The notes: a model not told the origin generated them from the letters alone. A stretch of 64,000 bases of DNA from Thalassia testudinum (GCA_037157565.1 JAZHRO010000026.1:36640501-36704500); one strand, 5' to 3'; shown: positions 11,529 through 24,746, numbered from the stretch's first letter. Numbers and translations: made by a program.

Positions 11529-11807
11529 TAGGGGGAGTTAAAAAATGATGAGCTAATTGTCAATTTTTAAGGGGGAGATATAAGGTAGCTAATTTTCCTT
11601 TAGTAAGGGGGAGAAAAATAATAGCTATCTTGTTGTTACAAAAATGGGGAGAATATCACCTTTGTTAAAATAAATTCATAGAAGAGCATGTTTTAAGGGG
11701 GAGTTATAGGAAATGTAAAACCAATCAAACCTTTTTGATAATGTCAAAAAGGGGGAGGATTTTTATGCATTATTATTTACGGTTTTGTCATCATCAAAAA
11801 GGGGAGA
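11529..11807 (+). other. Multiple polypurine tracts before the 3' LTR of T
   Basis: AGGGGGAG-type tracts occur near 11530, 11570, 11605, 11645, 11696 and 11746, and the last one (AAAAAGGGGAGA, 11796-11807) abuts the 3' LTR. The final tract is the likely plus-strand primer. Repeated tracts are a reported Sirevirus trait. Confidence 0.75.
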
Positions 11808-11808
11808 T

Positions 11809-13531
11809 TGTTGGTGCTAGAGCACCACGATCATTTGTTTTGATGATAACTAAACACGTGTTATTTAACATTTGCAATTTGAGTCCTAGATTTCAGGTCA
11901 ATTGCAAATGTGGACGTGTTTAGACGGAGTTCGAGCTCGCATCCAGGACGGATTGGAGGAGCTTGACGGAAAACAGAGGAGGTTCGCGTGGAGCGACAGA
12001 TTGAAGATAGAAGACAAGAAGAATAGGATAGATTCTTTTTAATCCTTTCTTGTATCTCTTGTCTTTATTTTCTTGCTCTTTTTATTTTCCTTAGAAAATT
12101 ATGTTAAAGAGCCTCAAAGAACCCTAACAGTAGTCCTAGGAACACCGGCACAACCCTAGGATACTTAGGTTTTCTGTAGAATACTTAGAAAACCAATATA
12201 GGGTTCAAACAGCACTTCCAGACGTCTAATTCCCAAATCAGACGTCTGATAAAGTATTTTAAGACGTCTGACTGTTGTTTCAGACGTCTGATAACTGTTA
12301 GGCTGGACATAGTTAGTTCTGTCTGATGAAATCAGACGTCCAGACCCTTATACCAGACGTCGTAGGAGACGTCTGATGGACTTGCCAGACGTCCAGATAG
12401 TGGACCGTTGGCTAGCTTAGCAGGCGCTCAAGATTATGACCGTTAGAGCCTTATCAGACGTCCTTAGGCCTTTCCAGACGTCTGATAAATGACCGTTTTG
12501 CCTCGGCTGACCCAAAATCTCTTCTCAGAGATTTTCTAGCCGTTGCAACGTTTGGAAATCAATTCCCACAGTAGAAGTAGGTTTCCAGACGTCCAGACAT
12601 AGTTCCAGACGTCCTGTATGTCGTCTGATGGACTTGCACAAAAACCCTATTTAGATCTGATTCAAGTCAGGAGGAAACCTGCATAGAATCAGACGTCTGA
12701 CCTTGGAATCAGACGTCTTAAAGTGGCCTTCCAGACGTCTGATGCAAGAGTTAGACGTCTGATTACCCTGTCAAATGTAATCATTGTCCTGATTTCGGCC
12801 TGATTCTCTTGAACTTTGTTCCCAACGGCTATAGAACCTTTCCTAAGCCTTCCAAAGCCTTCCTAAGGCCTCTATAAATAGAGGGGAGCCTTTACACACC
12901 TAGATACACTAAGAGATACACTTGGATACACTTAGCTACACACTTTCACACTCTTTTGTGTCCAGAAAAGATCTTGCTCTCCAAGCTTAAGCTCCATTCC
13001 CTTGAGAGCATCAAACCTTCGCGCACCCGCTCTCCCGCCGTTGTTCACGAGAGCGACATTGCGCCGTTGCGTGGCTCATGCACCCGCGTCATCGTCGACG
13101 CACTCCTTGCAAAGGGGAGTTTCCTAAATCCTATAGAAGCTTAGGTTTATTACTTTGTTGGCTCTATAGGTTTGTTGTTTATTTTATCTTTGTCTTTTGG
13201 TTGGGTATTCGCTTTGCGAATTCCCGTCTCCTTCGTGGGACAAAATCCTTCTCGTGGAGAGAAGGGGTTGAGGAACGCTACCCTCGTACTTGTAGCGTGG
13301 TTGTACTAAGGTTGAATCACCCTCGTTTTAAAGTGATTCGGTTAGTAGATTTGATCAACTAGGTTGATCGGAAAATCCTAACTCGAGAGGGTTAGGTGGT
13401 GGTTTTCACCCGGTTTGGGTTTCCACCTAAAAATCTTTGTGTACTTTGTGTGGTTGTCTATTCTGTGATATTGTTTATATTTATTTCCGCATTTTATTAC
13501 GTCACCCCTCCTGGTAGGGCTGGAACTTTCA
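11809..13531 (+). repeat. 3' LTR of element T
   Basis: It has the same length as the 5' LTR (1723 bp), with all features offset by 3837 bp. The GACGTC array starts at 12221 and the TATA box is at 12871-12880. It points toward the KCS gene 1.17 kb downstream. Confidence 0.95.
12221..12759. repeat. GACGTC pair array, 3' LTR copy
   Basis: The positions repeat those of the 5' LTR array shifted by 3837 bp. The hexamers are conserved between the two LTRs. Confidence 0.88.
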
Positions 13532-13536
13532 AAGTG

Positions 13537-14614
13537 AACTTAACTTGAGGTAAAATTATTCCACTATCACTGTGGATAACTTTGACACATCAAAATATTC
13601 AAATAGGTTAACTCACTTCATTATTTATTCCACTCATTCTTTATTCCTTCACTTATTCCACAAGCTTATTCACCTTGTCTAACATGATATGCTAAAGAAA
13701 TTGAATGTTATAGTATTAGTGCTACATATATCATTCAAGCTACAAAGTTAGACTACAAATGTTGCATGTTGGTTATGATATGGCACTAATAGTTAGTATC
13801 ATGATACAAATGTTAAAGCATGGATGCATAAGATGTATTGATATTAATATTGACATAATAGCTGACACAAAGAACTTTCCATCCATTTTTCCTAAAGTAA
13901 ATTTATAGGCGGAGGGCAAATTGCATATGCAATCTAAAACGTGTTATGTGTGCATCTCAACCGACTTTCACAGAAGAAAAATGTCAAATAAAAGAAAACA
14001 AAAATGTAAAGATAGTTTAGTTAATAGGTTAAGAAATTCATGTTAAGAAATATAAAGCTGATGTTAACCTTCATCTTAATTTACTTATAGAATAATGTTA
14101 ACATTAATTTATATTTACTTAAATTGATATTAATTTTTATAATATTTACTTGAATTAATATTAAAATTAATTTTTAAAAAATAAAATTTAAAAGCAAGAG
14201 AATTACAAAGTTAATACATATCTTACTAATAACCTGTTGAATAACTACAAGTAAACTAACATTAAAGAAAAGCTTCTCATAGTTTGAAAAGGACCATGTA
14301 CTTGCTTTCGTATTCCTTTTCTTGCATGCACAACTGTCCCAAGTTTAATACGGTGCGTTAAAAACTTTGGTGGACTGATTCGTATGTACGCTCACCACAC
14401 ATCATTTACTTCTTTATTCATGCAACCCAACTCGGTGTTAGCAAACATTGAAATTTTCCATGTAGACCCAGATCAAGCCAGCATGGATCAAAACCATACA
14501 AATAAACTACATGTTCTTTCAATAAATATGCCACAGGTCATATACACATAGTATTGTATGGAATACTACTGGCCCAGTAGCACATGTAGATCATAGCTAA
14601 GCTAGACTGGCTGC
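13537..14614. other. AT-rich upstream region of KCS
   Basis: No gene is supported. It is the presumed KCS promoter region, between the end of element T and the TATA-like box at 14615. I see no motif beyond AT-rich sequence. Confidence 0.5.
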
Positions 14615-14620
14615 TTATAA
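14615..14620 (+). promoter_or_regulatory. Possible TATA box of KCS
   Basis: TTATAA lies 81 bp upstream of the ATG, followed by a C-rich leader. This is plausible by position only. Confidence 0.35.
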
Positions 14621-14700
14621 GTTCCTCCCCCCATCCACTAGCTTTGGCTCGAAGCCCTGCACCATCTCTGGCTCTCTTGCCGCACCATCATCCATCCCCA

Positions 14701-17700
14701 ATGGCGAGCACCCAGCTGCCACCACTTGACCTAGTGCAGGCCGTCTTCATCGCCCTACTTGTCCTCAGCATCGTTCCCTTTGTCGCACCCTCCTCCTACA
14801 TCGACCTCCGATCCTTCCTCTCCGACCACAAGCTCGCCCTCTCCGTCTCCTACTTTGCCCTCCTCGCGCTCCTCTTCCGCCTCCTCACCCGCCCCCTCCC
14901 CATCTATCTCCTCGACTTCTCCTGCTACCGCCCGGAGGAGGCCCGCCGGTGCAGCCTCGAGATCGCCGAGTACTTCGGCCGCCTCTCCCACAAGATCTCC
15001 CCCTCCAGCGAGGCCTTCATGCGCACCATATACCGGAAGTCCGGCATCGGCGACCGCACCTACGGCCCGCCGTACATCTTCCAGGAGGACTTCGACGCGA
15101 AGATGGTCAACGCGGTCGTCGAGGCGAGGGAGGGCATGTTCGGCGCCGTGGACTCCCTCCTCGGGAAGACGGAGGTGGAGCCGCGGGAGATCGAGGTCGT
15201 CATCGTCGGGTGCAGCGTGTACGCGCCCACGCCGTCCCTGACGTCGATGCTGGTGAACCGGTACGGGTTCTCGGCGGGTGTGAGGACGTTCAACCTGAGC
15301 GGGATGGGGTGCAGCGCGGGCACGACGGGCGTGGACCTGGCGGCGAGGATGCTGCGGAGGAGGAGGGGGCTGGCGCTGCTGGTGGTGACGGAGAACACCG
15401 GCCTTAACTGGTACACTGGAGACAACAAGCACATGCTCGTCACCAACTGCATCTTCCGTGTGGGGACCGCCGCGGTGCTTCTCACCAGCGATCCCTACAG
15501 GAGAGGTACGCAGTGCTGCATTTGCAACATCTTTCACAACACACCCCTCCGCCCCCCCCGCCCCCCCCATAAGCAACACATATGTGCATGCGTCATTTAC
15601 CAGCTGGGAAAGGAAGATGGTATGTAGCACTGGTAGTAGTCTCTTGTATCTCCGGAAGATAGTATGGGTAGACATGATCTGTCACATACGAAACCATGGA
15701 AAGGAAAAACGTAGAGATTCATTTACGTTACCACGGCTGTCGCTACAAGTAGATAATACTTCGTACAATATGGTCAAGCGAGCGGAGAGAACCACTGGAA
15801 TCGAAACCTATGCGTAGTTGCACGTTGGTTCTCCGTCTATGTCTGTTGGCACACCTGTCTTTCCACAGGAAAAACAGATGCCTTCATTAATTGTTGTTGT
15901 GTGCATTGATGGATGCCCTGTTGACCGTGGGCCAGGGTGAGTTCTCCTTCCATTGTGGGGGAAGGAACCCGATTTGGGTTACACCGTTTAAGGGGCAAAT
16001 GTGGATGGAGTTGAGATTCTTATTGTTTCGAGCGTGATTACCTTTATCCGGGTCATGAGATCAAGAGGATCGATCTTGACAAAGGAAGTTACGGTTGCTA
16101 AGAAGCCACCGTATGAAATCAGGTAGGAAATTCGATCATATGGATCTAATTAACCAACGTCGGATAGGGAAATGTTTAGTGTATAAAAGAAATCCCCACC
16201 TAAAAAGCCATCCCCTCTCCCTACCAAAAATAGGGCTTAGGCCCATGTTTGATAGCGGTCATGTTTGGTGGGATTTTTTTGGTGGCAAATGGAACCGGTT
16301 CAGATAAAAAATACGTGGAATATGGAATAAATTAGACGTGTAAATGTCACGGCTCAAAGAAAATAGACCTTCATTAACTGTAATGAAATCAATAGGATTG
16401 ATCTTGTGGAAACAAGTCTGATTGGTGAAAGGTCATTGTGCAAAATCATATACAAAATTTAACCATATATATCGAAAGAAATCATTCTTGTAGGAATTTA
16501 ATGCATGGAATATGGTGTAAATTAGACGTGTAACCACTCAAAAAAAAAAGAAGGACATGCGCAAAGTAATCTTTTAGCAACTTTTACGTACGCCATTTGT
16601 TTGTCTTTTCGTTATTTGAGTTAATTAAAGGGTTACCCTATACATATTTGAAGCATATGAATTTTTATGAGGCACATTATTTATATAATGCTATTTCAAC
16701 TCTCACGGTTATATTTTTTTAAATGCCATTCACACGTAGATCTCTTTTCTTTTATGATTCACAACCCCTCACAGGTAGATTAAGAGAATTGAAACTCTTG
16801 GGTAATGTAGAGCAAAGGCTTAAACTCTGATCTCCATTGCCGTACGTTCCACTAATATAATTTGTAACTAATTCAAACACAGGAGAGCTAGATCGGTGCC
16901 CATATCTCTGTGTGTGTGTGTTGGGCGGGGGTAGGGGTGGAAAATATAATATTTTGAAGTAAAAATTTAAGAAGTAATTTTATTATATATAAATATATTA
17001 TTTATCAAGTTTTAAACGATCCAACACTTTTATTATCTACATCTAATAAAGTCAAAATTTATAATACTTAAATCGTAAAATATAAATCTTCTCTAATATA
17101 TATGTTAAGAATATAATTACATATAAATTATGTGTAAGTCACACGTACACTCCTAACCTAATAATACACACACGTGTGGAAAGTTAGCAGTCGGGATCGT
17201 GTATGCTTTGGTTTAAGCTTCACCGTACTTGTAAGTATAATATCAACTATATTAATTATCTCTGTCCCCATATCCAAAGTTAGACGGTACGAGTTAAATC
17301 ATTCATGTACAATACTTAAATGAACATATAAAACAAATCGGAGAATTGGTTGCTCCAGTGGTATGATTTCTTCTGATCTGTACGAAAGGAAAGTGCAGTA
17401 ACTAAGAAAAAATGAATTATGTGGCACACACCGTTTGAGAATTGCGGGTAGCTTAGGTCAATATTTTCCCTCTTCCAACCAACCATCGTAACAATAAATG
17501 TATCAATCAATTCACTTGTATAGTTTCTGCAAAGATGGAGCTGGTCCGAACCCTCCGCACGCATCATGGTGCGAACGACGCGGCATACCGGTCCGCCATG
17601 CAGGACGACGACGAGGATGGCAACGTCGGGATCTCCCTCACCAAGGATCTGGTAAGGGTCGCCGGTGCAGGGCTCAGGGACCACATTCGGCTCCTCGCAC

Positions 17701-18146
17701 CTAAGGTCCTCCCGGTTTCCGAGCTCCTCCGCTACTGCCGCACGGCCGCTTCTGCAATTACGACGGCGTGGTGGGAAGGCAAGCAGGTCACAGCAGCGGT
17801 GACTCCAATAGTCCCGGACTTCACCACCGCGTTTGAGCACATATGCATACACACGGGTGGGAAGGCGGTGATCGACGCGGTGGGACGGCTCATGAAATTG
17901 GGTGCGGAGGTGATCGAACCGGCTAGGATGACGCTGCACCGGTTCGGCAACACGTCGAGCAGCCTGGTTTACTACCAGCTGGCCTACTTCGAGGCAAAGG
18001 GCCGGATCAAGAAGGGGGACAGGGTCTGGGTCCTCGCCTTCGGCACCGGGTTCAAGGCGTGCAGCGTTGTCTGGAAGGCCCTCAGGGGTTCCCGGCCCGC
18101 CGCCGACAACCCTTGGAACGACAGCATCCACCGTTACCCGCTTTAA
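14701..18146 (+). CDS. KCS: 3-ketoacyl-CoA synthase, FAE1/CUT1 type, two exons
   Basis: It condenses malonyl-CoA with acyl-CoA, the first step of very-long-chain fatty acid elongation at the endoplasmic reticulum (waxes, suberin, sphingolipids, seed oil). The coding join is 14701-15505 plus 17524-18146, 475 residues, normal for the family. The ATG at 14701 fits the short N-terminus; an in-frame TTG at 14644 is not used. Two N-terminal membrane segments (residues about 11-30 and 45-62) precede the synthase domain. The catalytic triad is visible: Cys204 in GMGCSAG, His378 in HTGGKAVID and Asn411 in HRFGNTSS, with the 33-residue His-Asn spacing known from FAE1. Exon 2 also has the RTHHGA, VLPVSEL and NPWNDSIHRYP motifs. 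The donor is G/GTACGC. The acceptor TATAG at 17522-17523 keeps the frame and aligns the junction with homologues, whereas the AG at 17534 would not. No break is visible. The subfamily is not determined. Confidence 0.93.
15506..17523 (+). other. KCS intron (2018 bp, GT-AG)
   Basis: AT-rich, beginning GTACGC and ending TTGTATAG. It contains a C-rich run (15541-15569) and a short TG repeat near 16910. No recognisable mobile element or RNA gene lies inside, and the ORFs here are incidental. Confidence 0.85.
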
Positions 18147-21100
18147 TTCCCTTATATATATATATATGGTCGACGTTCCTGCTTCCTACTCCTCGGGCTG
18201 AGTTGGCTGTTCCTCAAATATGGATTCATGCTGTAATGTCTTGCATGTGCTTGCGTGGGCTCCCGTATGTATTTTAAGATTTCTTTTGTTGTAACATTGG
18301 AAGCGGGCCTCAAATTCTGTATCAAGCAATATCTCGACGAAGAGATGATATTGTTCTGGGAAAAGATTGATGCGCCTGGGAGTTAATTGGAATATCTGTC
18401 GATTAGATGTTTGGATTTGCCCGGTCGTTTGGGACAAGGAATTGCCATCCAAATTTTCTTTAAAGAAATTTTAATTTTTTAAATTATTTTATTTCGAGAC
18501 TTAATACTTAATTTTAAAAGAAAATAATTTTACTTTAGAGGAGATCCTCTTAAATGATCCATGACAAGTATTTAATTCTCTAAAACAAAAAATATTTAAT
18601 TTCTCTTTAATTTCATTCTCTTCTATTTTTTTTTTTTTTTCATTCCTACGCCATAACAGCCCGTGTACTCTTTCTTTGAAAATCACAACAAATTGTCTCT
18701 CAAGATGAGGAGTTTTATTTTATGTTTTTTTCCTGGTGATCCAGAATCCCGTCGGACAAACCGAAGGTAAGTGCAGTTGTTGAAAACCATGCCCCAAAGG
18801 TAAGTTCACTGAGATGTGAGAAATCGGGTCCCATTCGAGGAATTGATTTTGAACTTTTGATCGAGTTAATTGATTTACTTGTTGTATATTTTTCGAGGTT
18901 TATCTCGCTGACGAATGCCATACCTTTAAACGTAAGGTCGACCTCTCCTTTGGAAGGTTGACCAGATCTTGATCTTGTAATATTTTTTTTTTTTAATTAT
19001 TTATATTTTTTTGAGTTTTACTTTCCCTAGTGTTAACGGGAAGTAACTTTTCCTTCGTTGAAGACGGTAGGTTTTTTTATTTTCATCTTCCTCTGAGATA
19101 CGTCTTCGTGGATCCGCTTCCTTCCTTTAAAGAAAATACTTATTTATTAAAAGAAAAAAAAACGAGACGTGATTTCCGACGTGAATTCTTAGTTATTAAA
19201 AAATTAAAAAAATATTAAGCGAGATTCATTTGCTGGATTTACCTTGGCATATATTTTAGCATAATATAGTTAAGCAAATGGGCGGCGCAAACGCCTTGCA
19301 TACGTGTAGCGTCTTTCAACCACATAGGATCAAGTTCATCGTAAGAACTCCTTGCCAAGTACGGGAAAAAAAAAAAAAAGGCTGATGGCGGCATGCCCGT
19401 CTATATATACATCATATATATATTTCTCTTTTATTTGTTATTTGTTATTTTTATTTTATATTATTTAATATATATATTTATTTAAAATTTTATTTTTATT
19501 ATTAACTTTCACATCTTATATTTCTTTATTATAAAATAATATTAAATATATTTCTATGAGAATATATATATATATATATTAAAAATCAAAATACATCGAT
19601 CAATATATTTCACAGTACGAGATATATTTTAATTTTTAATTAGTATATTTTTTTACCGATCAAAAATTAAGATATTTTAAGTAATATATTTTTACAAGAT
19701 GGGATGTATTAACTTTTCACTAATCAAAAAATAAGATATATTAATTAAAAATAATATTAAATTTTCATATAATTAATTTTTATACTCCTAAGATGTCTAA
19801 CTTGTGCACTCCCATGGTAACGCATAGATTGCAAATTAATTTTAAATGATACCAAGTAATTGAAGTATGAGAAGCGTACTTTTAAAAATTGCACATGATA
19901 ATCTACATTGGCGACTATAAAAAGAGCAACTGGGGCTACTCAGCCTCACAACTCCCATCCATATTTAACCTTCGACAGTCGTTGGATGGCCGCATGGTAT
20001 GGTGGTGGATCCCTCTTGATAATGTCCCTCGCCACTAGGTAGGCTCCCTTTTGACTGTGGATTCCCGACTTACAAGGTGTTCCAGTTCGCATAGCCGTAG
20101 CACCCTTTTTTTTCAACTTTTGATTTATTTTGCATATGTTCATCCTTTATGTTCTTAGGAGCGGTACCGGATAAATACTTTATTGTAGAATCAGTAGACT
20201 TATGATCTCTAACTTATCTTGTAGTATTGGCATGCAATTCGATCTATGTCATCAATACCAAGCATCTTGAAATAGTTTATTCTCGTGGCTAGAATGCAAG
20301 CTTAGGGAAGATTTGGATCTGCAACTCTTTTTTGTGTTTATTTCCATGTTTTTCTCATTTTGTGGTTCCACGGAGCATTGCCGTAGCTTTCCGAACTCAC
20401 TTTTCTGGTCGTGTTTTGTCCTCCGATCACAAGTACGGTACTTTTTTTTCTCTTGCTTATCTCTTCTTCCACTTGTTGTAATTCCGCTGTGAGATACTAC
20501 TATGATCTATATTGTTTGTTTCCCTGTTAGTGGATCTGAGCATCGCACAATGACAAAAAGAAAACATCCTCTTTAAGACCATTTGTTCAAGGAATTTGTA
20601 TTATGCCCCTTGAATTAAGCCTATAAAGTGTCGTACGTGTGTCCTTAGCTTCGCCTGATAATGATTGGATATGATCCCTGGAGACCCAACACACTTCATA
20701 ACCAATTAGACCCTTCATTCAAGTCAGCGGACCGTTCAATCGGCGTGGCCGCATGATTTGCTACAACATTTAAAAACTATCTCGTTGTTTAGAAAGAAAG
20801 GAAACTCCAACGTCTATTCAACAACACAATAAATTACCTTTTTCTACTTCCAACAAAATACATATCTCTCTATTCAATAATATTATGCGATCGAATGTTT
20901 CGATGAACCACCAACAAGGGCTTGCGGCTGATCTTTGAGGTGTCACGGCTTCAGTGGTAGCAGCTTCATCAAATGCAACATTTCGTTGCAAGCAGAGTGT
21001 GGATGGGCTTTAGCTTGTGCGGTCGTGGCTTCATTCAATTTGGCGAACGGCACTTTAACCCCGACGACGTGGGTTGGTGGTGGTCGGAGCTGTAGTTTCC

Positions 21101-23033
21101 TTGGTTGACTTCGAGTTGGAGGATGTAGCAATCGTGATTTGCTATGATTGTGCAGTGATGTTCTAATGTCAAGATGTGGCCGACGATAGATGCAGGTGGT
21201 TTGATGTAACAGTAGATATTCGATTGTCTCTTTCTTTTATTTTTAATATAGCTTAAGTTTGTTAGTGGATCACATATAGTCTGGTACTTCTTTTAATGAA
21301 ATTGCTTGACATTGTTGGCTATTATTTTGTATCTTAAAATTTTGATATTTTCTTTTTTTCTTTTAAAGATTAGATATTTCTATTTTTTCCATATATCTCT
21401 TGTATTGCATGCTTTTCCTTTTCAACAAAAGTTAATCTTTGCTAAAAAAAAATTTTAAAAATCAATAAAAGGATAGTGCACATGGGGTGTTTGAAATAAC
21501 GAGCTTTCGCGTATAAAAAATAATAAAAGAAAAAATCAACCAACTAATTAGTTTCAAAAAAAAAAAAACCTAATTAACTCTCATTTGCGGAAGTGGTTTA
21601 GCCATTCACTTCCATGTACTTGGAGTGCAAGGGGGATGAGACAGAAGATAGGGCCGGGAAGTTAACACACCATTTGGGCCAAAGTAATATGTCATACCTG
21701 GCACTTACAAAATTAAAATTTTGCATTCAAATGCTTGACTTTCACTGCTTGTTAGGCCATGAGGGATGACATTGAAAGAATAAGACGGTGACATTTTCGT
21801 AAACATATTTGATAGATATATTAAGAAGCGAAGTGGAAAATAAGATGATAAAAAATAACGCGAACCTTTCATTGGAAGATCATGGAGCATCAAGTTTGTT
21901 GGATAGAGATGCTGATCCAACAACCTTTTATTTTCCCACATTTAGTATCTTGATTGCATATTGATGGAGGGGTTATCTCACATCTCTCTCTTTCTATCTT
22001 ACAAGTATCATTCTTTGGCTAAGGTGAGATTTGATCAAATTTTCAAATATCTCTTGCAAGACCTTAAACTAGTTCAAAGATAGATTAATCCCCCATTTAA
22101 GACAAGGAAAGCATGAGAATCAAAATTGGGCAAATAAAGTCAAGAATTAATCGAGTTAATGGTAGTTTATTAGTAGAATTTGACAACCAACTCCAGTTAA
22201 CTCTTCTTTATTAATAATCATTCTCCTTTTGAATCAATAGAAAATATAATGCCAATCTTCAATTCTACTTAATAGGTCCATCCACTTGGATATATAAAGA
22301 TTTATATAAAAGATCTCAAACTGATCTTAGTTTTGACTAATAAGAAATCTCCCATTAAGTTAAATAGAATGATTAAACAATTGAGATATGCATCCATCAA
22401 TAGTCAGGAAAGCCTCAAATTAATTACATAATGAATCACGTTGAATAAAAAATATCTATATTAGATATAAGATTAATTATAAAATATGACCTCATTTATT
22501 ACAATAATGGGATAAGGTCCTAAATCTTTAACTTGTTATATGTGTCTTTATACATGTAACAGATATGAGATATATGCGCTCCTGTGGATTGAGGAGTAAC
22601 TCATCGTGGCTTCTAATTTTTCTTTATTAGTTAGTTTTCCTAGTTAATAAATAGTGAATAGCATTAATATAGGGTTAATTTTATATTTAGGGCAAAATAG
22701 TAAGGACCTTGGATATTTGATAAATCACTAAATTAAGGTTTAATTAATATTTATTTAAGTTTAATTAACAATTAAGACTCAAACATAACCATGTAGCTAT
22801 ATATAAAGCACTTAATATAAATTATATTAATTTATAACCTAAAGTTATTAATTAACTTAATAATGTAAGTACTTAAATAAATATAGCTAAATTTAACAAA
22901 AATGTAATTTCATGCCATAAATGTGTTATTTACTGTATTTATAATTATATATAAAAAGTTGTAAAATAAATAATTTAAATAACCTCTAAAAGTCATTGCT
23001 TGCATTTTAGTCCTCAACTTTTATATCAATTGA
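18147..23033. other. AT-rich intergenic region downstream of KCS
   Basis: No gene is supported. It begins with a (TA)n run (18152-18167) that probably belongs to the KCS 3' UTR. 19390-19790 is dense in AT microsatellites. 20880-21460 has a GC-richer stretch followed by T- and A-rich tails that could be a decayed LINE 3' end, but I see no coding domain. Confidence 0.5.
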
Positions 23034-23038
23034 ATCTT

Positions 23039-24741
23039 TGTAATTTCCTACTTGGAGGGGGTGAGATCAGCGTAACGTAAAAAATGCGAAATTGAAATAT
23101 AAACAATCTGACAAGATGCAATCACACAAAGTATTTTTAGGTGGAAACCCAAACCGGGTGAAAACCACCACCTAACCCTCTCGAGTTAGGATTTTCCGAT
23201 CAACCAAGTTGATCAAAATCCACTAAATCGAATCACTTTAAAAGGAGGGTGATTCAACCTCAATTACAACCACGCTACTTAGACGAGGGTAGCGTACCTC
23301 AACCCCTTCTCTTCACGAGAAGGATTTTGTCTCGCGAAGGAGACGGGAATTCGCAAAGCGAATACCCAACCAAATAGATAAAGATAAAATAAACAAGTAA
23401 TCCTATAGAGCCAACAAAATAATTTTTAACCTAAGATTCTATAGGAATTAGGATGCTTCCCTTTGAAAGGAGTGCATCGACGATGAGGATGCGTGAGCCA
23501 CGCGACGGCGCAACTTCGCTCTCGTGAACTACGACGGGAGAGCGGGTGCGTGAAGGCTTGATGCTCTCAGGATGTAGAACTTGAGCTTAGAGAGCAAGTG
23601 AGACACAAAATGGTTTGAAAGTGTATTGCAAGGTGTGTCTTGGTGTTTCTAGGTGTATTTTTATGTTGCAAAGGTTCCCCTCTATTTATAGAGGCCCTAG
23701 GAAGGCCTTGGAAGGCTTAGAGAAGCTTCCATAGCCGTTGGGTGCAAAACCCAAGTGAATCAGCCCGAAATCAGGAACAATCATTGTTCTGACAGGCTTA
23801 TCAGACGTCTAATTCTGGCATCAGACGTCTGTAAGTTCACTTTAAGACGTCTGATTTCAAGGTCAGACGTCTGATTTTGGGCGGGTTCCTTCCTGACTTG
23901 AATCAGATCTAAACAGGGTTCTTGTGCAAGTCCATCAGACGACATATAGGACGTCTGGCACTATGTCTGGACGTCTGGAAACCTACTTTTTCGTGGGAAT
24001 GGATTTGCAACGGCTAGAAAATCTCTGAGAAGAGATTTTCGGGTCAGTCGAGGCAAAACGGTCAATTATCAGACTTCTGGAAGAGCTCAAGGACGTCTGA
24101 TATGGCTCTAACGGTCATATCCTTGAGTGTATGTTAAGAGAGCCAACGGTCCACTAATTGGACGTCTGGCAAAGTCATCAGACGTCTCCTAAGACGTCTG
24201 GTCTAAGGTCTGGACGTCTGATTTCATCAGACAGAACACTAAGTCCAGCCTAATAGTTATCAGACGTCTGAAACAACAGTTAGACATCTTAAAACCCTTT
24301 ATCAGATGTCTGATTTGGGAATTAGACGTTTGGAAACTCTGTTTGAACCCTATATTGGTTTTCTAAGTTCTCTACAGAAAACCTAAGTATCCTAGGGTTG
24401 TGCCGGTGTTCCTAGGACTACTGTTAGGGTACTTTGAGGCTCTTTAACATAATTTTCTAAGGAAATAAAGGGCAAGAAAATAACGACAAATGTACATGAA
24501 AGGAATAAAATGGAATTCTATCCTATTCTTCTTGTCCTTCCATCTTCAATCTATCGCTCCTCGCGAATCTCCTCTGTTTTCCATCAAACTCCTCTAATCC
24601 ATCCTGGATGCGAGCTCGAATTCCGTCTAAACACGTCTACATTTGCAATTGACCTGAAATCTAAAACTCCAAGTGCAAATGTTAAATAACACGTGTTTTG
24701 TTATCATCAAAACAAATGATCGTGGTGCTTTAGCACCAACA
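23039..24741 (-). mobile_element. Solo LTR of the T family (1703 bp, inverted)
   Basis: Read on the - strand it follows the T LTR end to end (TGTTGGTGCTA at 24741 down to 23039). It is flanked by perfect ATCTT duplications (23034-23038, 24742-24746). No internal sequence remains, so LTR-LTR recombination removed it. It is more diverged from the T LTRs than they are from each other, so it is older. Confidence 0.93.
23804..24330. repeat. GACGTC pair array in the solo T-family LTR
   Basis: Sites at 23804/23824 and 23846/23866 keep the 20-bp pair step and the 42-bp pair-of-pairs offset. A decayed pair GATGTC/GACGTT at 24305/24325 still has the 20-bp step. Confidence 0.85.
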
Positions 24742-24746
24742 ATCTT

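Larger units (their letters stand above)
7972..13531 (+). mobile_element. Complete gag-only Copia-type LTR retrotransposon 'T' (Sirevirus-like)
   Basis: The two LTRs are both exactly 1723 bp (7972-9694 and 11809-13531), start TGTTGG and end TTTCA, and are flanked by perfect AAGTG duplications (7967-7971, 13532-13536). The 2114-bp interior has a tRNA-iMet-type primer site, a gag gene with a zinc knuckle, and a string of purine tracts before the 3' LTR. There is no protease, integrase or reverse transcriptase, so it must be mobilised in trans, as described for TR-GAG elements. Multiple purine tracts, a coiled-coil Gag and palindrome-rich LTRs are features reported for Sireviruses. The LTRs differ at about 14 positions by eye with no indel (under 1%), so the insertion is young. 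Confidence 0.93.

Noticed and set aside
14644..14700. N-terminal extension of KCS from TTG 14644
   Set aside because: Not an ATG, Pro/His-rich, and homologues start at the equivalent of 14701.
14755..15675. 306-codon ORF on the - strand over KCS exon 1
   Set aside because: Antisense shadow of a GC-rich exon; composition is Arg/Ala/Gly-rich with no domain.
17535..18146. KCS exon 2 as a separate gene starting at ATG 17535
   Set aside because: It continues the synthase domain; splice sites at 15505/15506 and 17523/17524 join the frames and restore the conserved junction.
20880..21460. LINE 3' end
   Set aside because: The tail pattern is suggestive, but no reverse transcriptase or target duplication could be seen, so it is not called as an element.
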